64,000 bases of DNA from positions 3,784,501-3,848,500 of the forward strand of contig OY987246.1 in the NCBI GenBank assembly GCA_963920765.1, read 5' to 3'. Every line of letters starts with the position of its first letter. The first letter of the stretch is position 1. The notes under the pieces are model-generated. The model saw only the letters and a list, made by a program, of their open reading frames with translations, was not told the origin of the DNA and made no database searches. This stretch comes from Ulota crispa. Lineage: Eukaryota > Streptophyta > Bryopsida > Orthotrichales > Orthotrichaceae. This document shows positions 34,839 to 43,823 of this stretch, in pieces. Position numbers and translations under genes: made by a program.

Positions 34839-36051
34839 TTAACCCCTAAAGGCCCAAGTGGTCCCTCTTGGGCCAAGTGTACCTACAACTAAACTATTTT
34901 ATGTGATTTTTTTTAATTTTTATAAGAGATGGGGAATTCAAAGATTTATGTGGGCATTTATTTTTTTCTTCATTCCAACATTTATTGAAGAAGTTATGCT
35001 TGAATATTTGAACAACAATGGAGAATTAGGTAGCCCAAAAAGTAAAAAGAATTGTGTTTTTTTGAAATAAAAGTTTGGAATTGGTTCTTTAGATTTTTAT
35101 ATACGTGGAAAGCTTTGAATCATTCAATTCCAATTGATGAGATGAAAGTTATGAGAAGTATTAGTTTGCGGGTAGGTGAAGGACTTCCAAATCTCCATTT
35201 CTTTTGTCCCTTGTAAAATTTGGTGCTTTGCTTTTTTGGGCTCTTTGTGTATTTGTTTTTTTACTTTCTTTTTCTTGAGTTGTAGTAGACCACAATTCCT
35301 TGATTTTCACCATTTGGATCAAAATAATTCCGATTTCTGAATATTACATAAATCCTCCAATTTTGCCTAGTATATATGCAAATTTCATGGCATTACGGCA
35401 TTGCAAGATTTTAAAAAGTATGACTGACACCTCCAATTCATTTGGAAATTCTCTCACACATACTTAATTTGGTCTTCTACATGGAAAAAAACAAACCTCA
35501 ACTTTGCATAGAGCAACTTTTTTGATAAAAGAGTGGTCAAAGGCTTCTAAAATTTTTGGGCAATAGGAAAAAAAAATCACTTCATATGTCAATATCTCAC
35601 TCTTCTACACCTAGAATGAGCTGATTTTTATCCCACAAGTGCCTCCCATAGTCTACAACAAGATCTTACAATTGGATTTTATAAAAACAAACAATTTTTC
35701 TACCTTACTCATTCCCCCAAAAGTGGCAGTTTCAGTGAGAAAAGGGTTTGGAACACCATATTCATTAATTTGGAAAAAAATGCCCAGTTTGGGAATAAAC
35801 TAGGTTTAAGGTGATCACTTTAAACTGAGCTCTAGGTTTTAGCAATGTTTTTTGGTACACGTGCCCTCACTTGAGAGGAGGAATTTGCAAGGGACGAAAT
35901 CTTAGTGGCTCAAACTAAATCTAATACCTTCAAATCTAGCATTTAAACGGTTTAAGGAGAAACACTAAGTTGAAGGTGAAGTACAACTTGGGAATCTAAT
36001 TTTCCCAATTTAATGAATATGGCATTTTGGGCCTTAGGCTTTAGGGTTTAA
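34839..36051 (+). mobile_element. Family B TTAA element, split by an F element
   Basis: It starts with TTAA (34839) and CCCCTAAAGGCCCAAG. After the F insertion it resumes with ttgggccttaggctttaggg and ends in TTAA (36048-36051). It is similar in length and interior to the complete B copy at 26543-27465. Confidence 0.7.
35752..36026. mobile_element. Family F MITE, target duplication TTGG, nested in B
   Basis: Ends AACACCATATTCATTAATTT... and ...TTTAATGAATATGGCATT. TTGG is exact on both sides (35748-35751, 36027-36030). The host B element gives the unfilled site (aagggcttgggcc in the other copy), supporting a 4-bp duplication. Confidence 0.75.
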
Positions 36052-36361
36052 TAAATAAAATTTTAAAAGTATAAAAACTCAAAATCCCCAAAATGGAGTT
36101 TTCTCAAATTAATGAATATATTAGGGGTTTCAGTTATGGCATTTTGCACCAAAATTGTTCACGTTTCCATCCTTGTAGTCTTTTGAAGAATTGTATTGTC
36201 TGATGCAACTAAGGTAGGCACACCCATAAGCATGGAAAAAAGGGTTTTGGAGTAGGAAAAAAGGATTTTGGAGTAGGATTTGTTCACAAAGATTTTTCAA
36301 AGTCCAAAATCACTAAAATTGTAGGAACCATGTGTAAGAGATGCTTAAAACAAGGCTTGCA

Positions 36362-36798
36362 TTAGAGGTAAAATGAGCTCAAGAGAAGGCCCCTATGGGA
36401 AGTGGTTGGAGGGGTCAAAAGCATTTAATTGTAATGTCCTTTTTCAAATAAAAAGAGACTAATACCCTATACCCACTTACAAGTACTTCATGAGAGTAAA
36501 TTTTTTTTACAATATCATATGCTTTTTGTTTGATGAGTGTCCTTGTTTGATTGGAAATTCTAATCCTAGTTTTTTCTTGTGTCCCACTAAAGGTCCTTGC
36601 ATTTGTCATTGTCATGTTATAATATTGTTTTCCATCATCAATCCTTTTGTTATGTACCATGGTACATTTGAGTATTTCACACAAGGTAGAGACCCTTGTT
36701 TAGGTACCTTACCTAGCTTCTCCTACCTCAGTAAATAGAGTGGTTTGTCAAGGTGTAGGGGCCTTCTCTTGAGCTAATTTTTCCTCTAATGTTGATTC
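36362..36798. mobile_element. Family K inverted-repeat element (K2)
   Basis: The element has the same TTAGAGG...GAGCTCA ends and interior as K1, in the opposite orientation. Both copies contain a short frame with K-D-I-T near its end, but the copies are so alike at DNA level that this says nothing about coding. After it, 36800-36900 is a loose repeat of caaccatcac-like units. Confidence 0.6.
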
Positions 36799-37047
36799 TT
36801 AAATAGCGAGATGGGTACTCAAAACCTCATGCTAGTCACCCACAAGTCCACAACCATCACTTCATCACCCATAACCATCACTCAATCACCCACAACCATT
36901 TGTTTTTTTTTTTTTATTAGCCCCTGCCATTGTGAGGTGACGGCCATGGCCCATGGGGACACAACGCTTATGGATGCTGCTACCTTATTTGAAATTGTTG
37001 GCACCCATCGAGTAGCCTAAATCCTACATAAGACCTCAACCAATCAT

Positions 37048-37302
37048 AACACCATATTTGTTAATTTGGGAAAAACGGTACATTTTGGGATTTTCAAGGT
37101 TTTAGGAGATCTCCTAAAATTGAGCATAGCATTTTTTTTTGTACACATGCCCTCACCTGAGAGGAGGAGTTTGCAAGGAAAAAAATCTTAGTGGCTCAAA
37201 CTAAATTTGATACCTTGGAATCTGGTTTAGGGTAACTTTTTGGGTTTAAGGTGGAGTACAAAATGGTACGTCCATTTTTCCCAGATTAACAAATATGGTT
37301 TT
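37048..37302. mobile_element. Family F MITE, target duplication TCAT
   Basis: Ends AACACCATATTTGTTAATTT... and ...AACAAATATGGTTTT. TCAT is exact on both sides (37044-37047, 37303-37306). It lies just left of duplication copy 2. Confidence 0.75.
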
Positions 37303-37404
37303 TCATGTAGTACTGCTCAAAACTCAACACCCTATGCATGTGCAACTCACCCAAGTGCCCATCAATTTCCTAATCAATTGCGCTAACCTTGTCCAAAATC
37401 CTCC

Positions 37405-38013
37405 AACACAATATTCATTAAATTGGGAAAAAATAGACATTTTGGGAATACGGGCCCTTTTTTGTCAAGTGTGCACTTGACAATTTTCCAATGAAATAAG
37501 ATATACATCTTCCAAAAATATGCTCTTTATTACCCAAGAAGCCAAGAATCTTCCAGAAATATGCTCTTTATTATCCAAAAAGCTAAAAATCTTCCAAAAA
37601 TATGCTCTTTATTACCAAAAAGCCAAGAACAAGACCTTTTTGTTCCACAAAATAATAATATTTCTGAAATTTTGGACACAAAGTTCATTAACTACGTGTA
37701 AGCTGACCCCTTAAACATTTAAGTTGACCTACTTAAACGTTTCAGTTGACCTCCTTAAACGTTTCAGTTGACCTCCTTAAACGTTTCAGTTGACCTCCTT
37801 AAACGTTTCAGTTGACCTCCTTAAACGTTTCAGTTGACCTCCTTAAACGTTTCAGTTGACCTCCTTAAACGTTTCAGTTGACCTCCTTAAACGTTTCAGT
37901 TGACCTCCTTAAACGTTTCAGTTGACCTCCTTAAACGTTTCAGTTGACTTGAGAGGTTTTAGGTGAAATACAGTTTGGGAAGTTTCTTTTCCCAATTCAA
38001 TGAATATCGTGTT
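37405..38013. mobile_element. Large family F element carrying a 22-bp tandem array, duplication CTCC
   Basis: Ends AACACAATATTCATTAAATT... and ...AATGAATATCGTGTT, with CTCC exact on both sides (37401-37404, 38014-38017). The matching place in copy 1 (about 22440-22462) lacks the element, so the unfilled site is visible. The interior holds about ten tandem units of cagttgacctccttaaacgt (37721-37949) and, before that, three units of gctctttatta-ccaaaaagcc type. Confidence 0.78.
37721..37949. repeat. 22-bp tandem repeat, about 10 units
   Basis: The unit cagttgacctccttaaacgt plus tt repeats without spacers; inner units are identical, the first is degenerate and the last partial. Uniformity of the inner units suggests recent expansion. 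It lies inside the F element at 37405-38013. Confidence 0.9.
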
Positions 38014-39076
38014 CTCCGACTTCTGTCCCGTCGAGTGACCTTGGGTCGCATTTACACTCCTTCTCTGCTCCTTTCGAATCAACACTCCTTCTTTGCTCCC
38101 TTGAATCTTTCAAGGAAGTACCTCTCTTGCATCACCTCACATGTGTCGCTCTCCTGGAGTTAAAACGCTTTCATTTCAATTGCAAGACAGTGAAAGTAAC
38201 TGCGATAGCTTCGAGTTTGAAGGCCTATATCCACCCTGATAGAAGGTACCCTCGTGACGTTCACAGGTAATACTTTGTAAACTACAAGTGGCTATTTCCC
38301 TTCATTTGTTCAGGAACAGATAAGCTTAAAATCTGATTTCAACTTGACTGTTGCTCATTCTGTAATTGCAGCGCGGTCTTCGAGTTTCCTGAATTCCACT
38401 TTACCAGCTTGAATTTCTCAACGTCTTGTGAAAATCGAGGGGTAACATGTGCCCCAATTTTTTTAATCTTTAGCACATGAAAATTCAGCAACACACTTTC
38501 TTGTGTGATCTGGGGATTTTGGGCATGAATTTGGTGTCGCAGTATCGACACAACGAGGTTGTTAACGGTGCCAAGCAGGCTGATCGAGTTTTCCCTTGAA
38601 AGCGTTCGGTCTACTCTGTGCCTTAAACACAGTGCTGTACTACTTTTCACCAGCCGAAGCGTCTCCTCCCGTAGTAGCTGGAAGAGCTGGTGGATTCTGA
38701 CCCCAGAGGTACTTGTTGCATCTTTTGATTCATCTGTTTACTAATACTAGCCTGCGCTGAACGCTTCCACAGGAGAAGTTTCTTGAATGTCTGCTTGAAA
38801 TTGTTGTATTTAGAGTTGTGAAGCTTACTGGATGATTTCCTTACTATCCGCAGTGGGTAAGCATGAGAGTCAGATTACATATTTGAGTTTGTTGGAGTAC
38901 GTCTTTGGAATAAGGGCTAGCAAACTGCAAACCTAACACTGCTAATTTAAAGATTTGGCTTTTGTTCCGCTTTAATTAAGTTTTGAACTCTTGAATTTTC
39001 TTGGTTAATTGTAGTGATATGACTTATGACCCCAACCGACATATGGTACAGCTTGACAACATGAACAACCCACTAG

Positions 39077-39349
39077 AACGTGTTATTCGTTAAATTGGGG
39101 AAAACGTAGGTACCATTTTGTATTCCACCTGAAACCCAAAAAGTCACTTTAAACCAGATTCAAAGGTATCAAATTCAGTGTGAGCCATTGAGATTTTTTC
39201 CCTTGCAAATTTCTCCTCGCAAATTTCTCCTCTCAAGTGGGGGCACGTGTACAAAAAAAAAAATGCTCTGGGCTAGAATTTAGGTAATCACATGAATTCT
39301 TGAAAGTCTCAAAATGTCTTATTTTTCCCAATTTAACAAATAACGCATT
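39077..39349. mobile_element. Family F MITE, target duplication CTAG
   Basis: Ends AACGTGTTATTCGTTAAATT... and ...AACAAATAACGCATT, with CTAG exact on both sides (39073-39076, 39350-39353). It lies within duplication copy 2. Confidence 0.75.
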
Positions 39350-39504
39350 CTAGGTAGTATCCACTGGTATTTAGTGATCTTAAATATGATTTTCACTTTT
39401 AGCAAAAACATTGCTAAAAAGCTTTATATTCAAATTTAACACTAAAAATTTATGTTTTTTTGCTGCATGAAAACTTTGTCAGCAATCATGCTAAATTTAA
39501 CCAA

Positions 39505-39770
39505 AATGCCATATTCATTACTTTGGAAAGAAACCCCAATATAGAAATAAACTAGGTTTAAGGTGACCACCTTAAACCAAGCTCTAAATTTAAGCAGCGT
39601 TTTTTTGGTACACGTACCCTTACAGGAGGAATTTACAAGGGGCAAAATCTCAATGGCTCATATCAAATTTGATATCTTCAATTCTGGTGTTTAATGCCGG
39701 AAAGAAAAATGTTGGGTTTAAGGTGTACAACTTGGGAATCTGGTTTTCCCAATTTAATGAATATGGCGTT
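39505..39770. mobile_element. Family F MITE in duplication copy 2
   Basis: Ends AATGCCATATTCATTACTTT... and ...TTTAATGAATATGGCGTT. Flanks ccaa and caat give only an imperfect duplication. The interior has the gtacacgta and tttaaggtgacc markers of the family. Confidence 0.6.
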
Positions 39771-41341
39771 CAATTTAGAGAACGCTGCATGGTATATGGT
39801 GAAGTTGATGAAGTGTGACTTCAATTGTATGCAGATTTACAAAGAACTTAATGGTTAATCTGGTAGATTTCACTTTTTCAGGTTGGTGCCTTACTTTAGT
39901 TTTTTGACTAGCAAGCATTAAATTGACGATTCACTTGGGGATGCAATCCGAGAATCTGTCACTATAACACTGTAAATCACCGTGACGGCTAGACTTCACC
40001 TCATAGTCTCATTATCCTCAAAATAAAGGAGTACGAAGCATCAAAATTAACTACAAAACTTTTAAACGTGTGATGCATACAAGTGCAAGTGTGCAACCAC
40101 TTGGCAGGATTTTTTTCTACCTTCCCACGAAGAAAAATAGAATTCTGAACGCTCTCATGCGCCAAGAGCTTTCAAATGGACCAAGTAGACTACTCAGAAT
40201 TTGTGATTCTCTTGGCTGGGCGTCAAGTGTGAAACGCGTCCAAGTTTGTGGATTGTTACCAGTATTAACAAATGAGGCTGCTATATTTAGCAAATCTTCT
40301 ATCCTCTTTCACGATGTGGATACAGACATTGAAAATACCACAGTGCTGATGTTTGATGTTCGAGTGCATGGACCAGCCATATTAGCCACTTGAGGAAATC
40401 ATGAAAATCACGTTTGAGATCCACTATTTGCTACTCATATGGAAGCACCGGGTATGCCTCCAGATCCGCAGGCTCCAATGCAAGGAAGAGCAATGCAGCT
40501 GCTTGCGCTTTGCGCATTCCAGCTGCTCGTGCATGCACGCATAAGTGCTGGTGGCCGAGGCACTAGCCAAGTGCAGAGCCTAGTCGGGCTGACCCCGGAT
40601 GTGTACGTCATCGGAATCTGGCAGCCGTACCTCAAAACCGTGAACAAGTGCGAGAATTTCCGGCTCAACACCACGGAGGCGCTTTTCAAAGTCTGGCCTG
40701 AATACGTTGGCAACTTCTGTTGCGAAGACAAGCTCACGCCGCATACCATTGCGAGCTACGTGCATTCGGAGGAGAATGGCCGCTACCTGAACCCCATCAA
40801 GTACTACGACGTGGGCATCGTGGATGCTTTCATGCCCTTCTGGTCGTCGTGGCACCCCGACCGCATCAGCCAGAAGGACATCACCAATCTGGTCTACTGC
40901 GAACTGACTGACCTCCAGCACTTCTACGGGCTTCGCTACTTGCAAGTATTGGCCAAACAAGGGCTGCTCTACTCCGGCATGCCGTTCGTGTTGGTCGTGG
41001 AGTTTCTCGTCGGCCTCGTCGCCATCCTGCAGTGCGTGCTGTGGGGTTTAGCAGCCCCGCTTTCGAGCACGCTGCCGAAGTTTTGGGGATGGGATACGAC
41101 GTGAGACCTCATCCATCTGTGTTTGTTGGGCGTTAACGGAAGCTTTCTGACGGAAGCGGTGGGACACTGGGACCCGTGCGGGTGGGAGGCGATGCTGTTG
41201 TACAACTCCGCGGTGTTTTACACGTACCTGAGTCTCTTGTCGATCATCTCTGCCATGATGCAACAAGTTGCGCTCTGGACCGCTGTGACCACCGACAACC
41301 GTCTCAAAACCACACAGGATAACGTCCCGAAACAGACACAG

Positions 41342-41509
41342 GTAGTCGACGAAGAGAAGCCGAACCTGGTCGAGAAGGAACCCGTTGTCGACGAAGGAAA
41401 GCCGGACCAGGTCGAGGTCGAAGTCGTAGTCGACGAAGGGAAGCAGGACCAGGTCGAGAGGGAACCCGTAGACGAGGAAGAGAGGCCGCACCGGGTGGAG
41501 AAGGAATGG
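41342..41509 (+). repeat. 42-bp in-frame minisatellite in the third loop of copy 2
   Basis: Four units of exactly 42 bp begin gtagtcgacgaag or a close variant and encode 14-residue acidic repeats. Copy 1 has only a short unrelated loop here. The array is an expansion specific to this copy and keeps frame. Confidence 0.85.
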
Positions 41510-41740
41510 CAGTTCCAGCAATTCTTGTCGCAGTTCGCGGTGTTCGTCACGGTGTCCTTGTATTGTAACTTCGTGACGGTGTACTCGCGAGATGAGTTCG
41601 TGGCGTGCTTGCTGGGGATCATCATTGTCGCGCAAGTGTGTTCGTTCGCCGTGGCATTCGCCGTGCTCAACAAAGCTTTCCAAGTGGGACGCTGTTCGTA
41701 CACAACCGCCCTGCTTGCCAAGTCGCGCCAGACGCAGCTC

Positions 41741-41872
41741 GCCGCCTCTGGGACGAAGCCTAAGATGCCGGCCGCCGCCTCTGAGACGAAGCCCGAGATG
41801 CCGGCCGCCGCCTCTGGGACGAAGCCTGAGATGCCGGTCGCCGCCTCTGGGACGAAGCCTGAGATGCCGATC
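41741..41872 (+). repeat. 33-bp in-frame minisatellite in the tail of copy 2
   Basis: Four 33-bp units encode A-A-S-G-T-K-P-E-M-P plus one variable residue. Unit length and phase equal those of the coiled-coil repeats of copy 1, and the tail of copy 1 contains units of intermediate sequence. Confidence 0.85.
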
Positions 41873-42365
41873 GCCAAACCTGAGGAGGCAGAGCCTGATG
41901 CAGGTCGCCCTGAGATCACCTCACCAGCAGCACCAATGAATGTGCACACTGCGAATGGGACTCGGAAGTAGCCGGTCCTGCGTCGCTCCCCACCACTTGT
42001 GTATGTAATTCTTTTCACAGGCTGGATCTTCCCAACACTGATGCAATTTTTGCTGCAGATTGAAGCATTGTAGTAGAAGAATGTAAGTACTTACAAGTTG
42101 TTGCCGAGAAACTGCAAGTTATCACAAGTAATGTGTCACTCCATTAGCAAACGCAGTGTGCATAGGGGACAAGCAGAGGCATGAGAAAATGAGATAACAT
42201 GCTGTTACATGAGGTTTTACTAACAAGGTCAGGTCCGGTGTTTCCATTCTAGTGGAGACATTGGAGCCCTAGAAGTCCCTAAACCTCTTGCTAAAGTGGC
42301 CCCCACCAAGCAAAATGCAAGCTGTCTTTTTCCAAGTGTACACATTGATGATGCTCTAAGGCACA

Positions 42366-43226
42366 GTAGGAGGCTCATAACTGCAATGCAAACATTTTGA
42401 ACCCCCCATGTAGGGGTGTTAAAAACAGTGTACAAAGTTACAGAGCTTCTTAAATGGGTCAGATTCTCTATGTTCAAACATTGTACTTGTGCATGCACGG
42501 TTTTGGAATTTAAATGAGTGACATGAGCCATTGTTGAGTGTGTTTATTAGTCATAGTTGTGTTGAGGTTTGTCTTTCACAATAAAAAATAGATATATGTC
42601 ATACTAAAATATATAAAAACTTGATTTCAATCCTAATTTGACTATTAACACCATATTTGTTAAATTGGGAAAAAGAGTACATTTTGGGATTTTTTTGAAC
42701 GTTTTAGGTGATCACCTAAAACCAAGCTTGCAGCATTTTTTTGGTACACGGGCCCTCACTTGAGAGGAGGAATTTGCAAGGGAAAAATCTTAGTGGCTCA
42801 TACTAAATCTAATACCTTCAAATCTGGTTTAAGGTAACATTTTGGGTTTAAGAGGGAGTACAAAATAGTAACTTTGTTTTTCCCAATTTAATGAATATGA
42901 TATTTATTAGAATATGGAATGAATGCTTGTATGTTTTAAAGGACTAAATTGAGCATCCTTACGCTTTGTGGTGGTTGATTTTTGGACTCATGTAATTTAT
43001 AAGACGCTTTTGAACCACAAATGCTACAACTTATAATCAAGAATAGCTCCATATGCACCTTTCTTTGATAAATTGTAGTTAATTCAAGAAAAATTCAATT
43101 TAAATGGCCATAGAACCGCTTCTTCTTTGACTTTCTACCAAAAATATTTTCAAATTGCTAAGGTGACTTGATTTTTCTACATGTGTCATCTTTCCCTTAG
43201 ATGGTTAGTTCATGAGCCTCCTACCA
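42366..43226 (-). mobile_element. Family J element (J-c), split by an F element
   Basis: Reversed relative to J-a, with ends GTAGGAGGCTCAT... and ...ATGAGCCTCCTAC. Interior matches include gagtgtgtttattagtcata and ccttagatggttagttcatg. An F element occupies 42647-42904. Its TTAA site (42936-42939) is empty. Confidence 0.6.
42647..42904. mobile_element. Family F MITE, target duplication TATT
   Basis: Ends AACACCATATTTGTTAAATT... and ...TTTAATGAATATGATATT. TATT is exact on both sides (42643-42646, 42905-42908). It carries gatcacctaaaacc and gagaggaggaatttgcaagg inside. Confidence 0.78.
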
Positions 43227-43568
43227 TACTTGTCCTAAGTCCTAACCAAAACATTGTCATGCTCCTTCTCCTCAATATTGGTATGAAGGTAGGAGGCTCT
43301 AATTTGGACTAGGCATTTTGAACTGACCATGGAGGGTCACAAAACCAAGGTTCTTAAATGGATTGCATTTTTTTATTCAAATATTGTACTTGTATATGCA
43401 CCATTTTAGGAAGAGTGACACAAGCCACTATTGTGTGTGCTTATTGGTCATAATTGTGTTCAAATTTGTCTTTCGATAAAATATAAATACATGTCATACA
43501 AAAATAAATGAATACTTGTTCTAAATCATGATTTGAGTATTAAAATATGGAATGGGTGCTTGCACACT

Positions 43569-43823
43569 TTAACTCTTAAGCGCCCAACTTGATATCCAAT
43601 TTAGGCAATCCTACTCACAGTCACAAGCTTGTGGTTCTTACAAAACTAAGATAACTCATGTGAAACCAATCATAATCACTAGGAACTCCAATACCCCACC
43701 CCATGTCACCCTTGTACCGCCCTACCCCAATTCTAGTACATCGTACTAGCATGACTTAGGTACCTATTTTTAAATTTTCTAAAGATAGCATATTGTCTTT
43801 GGGGCGCTCAAGAGAACCATTAA
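43569..43823. mobile_element. Short TTAA-flanked element
   Basis: TTAA at 43569-43572 and 43820-43823 encloses 255 bp with imperfect mirrored ends (CTCTTAAGCGCCCAA and TTGGGGCGCTCAAGAG). It shares its right TTAA with the left end of A5, so one of the two used the flanking TTAA of the other as target. Confidence 0.55.

Larger units (their letters stand above)
40439..41971 (+). pseudogene. Membrane protein gene, copy 2, with one in-frame TGA
   Basis: Paralogue of the gene at 24818-26212. The frame is open from ATG for 221 codons, then TGA at 41102-41104 where copy 1 has a tryptophan codon (TGG). The same frame continues for a further 288 codons to TAG at 41969-41971. No other disruption is seen, so the stop is recent, is a sequencing or allelic variant, or is read through. 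The base after TGA is G, not a classic read-through context. Between hydrophobic segments three and four this copy has four 14-residue acidic repeats (V-V-D-E-G-K-P-D-Q-V-E type). Its tail has four 11-residue A-S-G-T-K-P-E-M-P repeats in place of the coiled coil of copy 1. Confidence 0.7.
37315..42000. repeat. Segmental duplication, copy 2
   Basis: Aligns with 22350-26275. It is longer because three F elements (37405-38013, 39077-39349, 39505-39770) were inserted after, or only in, this copy, while the H insertion of copy 1 is missing. The upstream part differs by many substitutions and indels. The stretch from about 40375 into the first 450 bases of the gene is nearly identical to copy 1. 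Confidence 0.75.

Noticed and set aside
37721-37949. CRISPR-like direct repeats
   Set aside because: The units are contiguous 22-bp repeats without spacers, in plant-type nuclear DNA.
40070-40393. 107-codon plus-strand frame just upstream of membrane gene 2
   Set aside because: In copy 1 the same stretch is cut by an insertion, and the differences are not biased to silent sites. I read it as upstream DNA, not a gene or exon.
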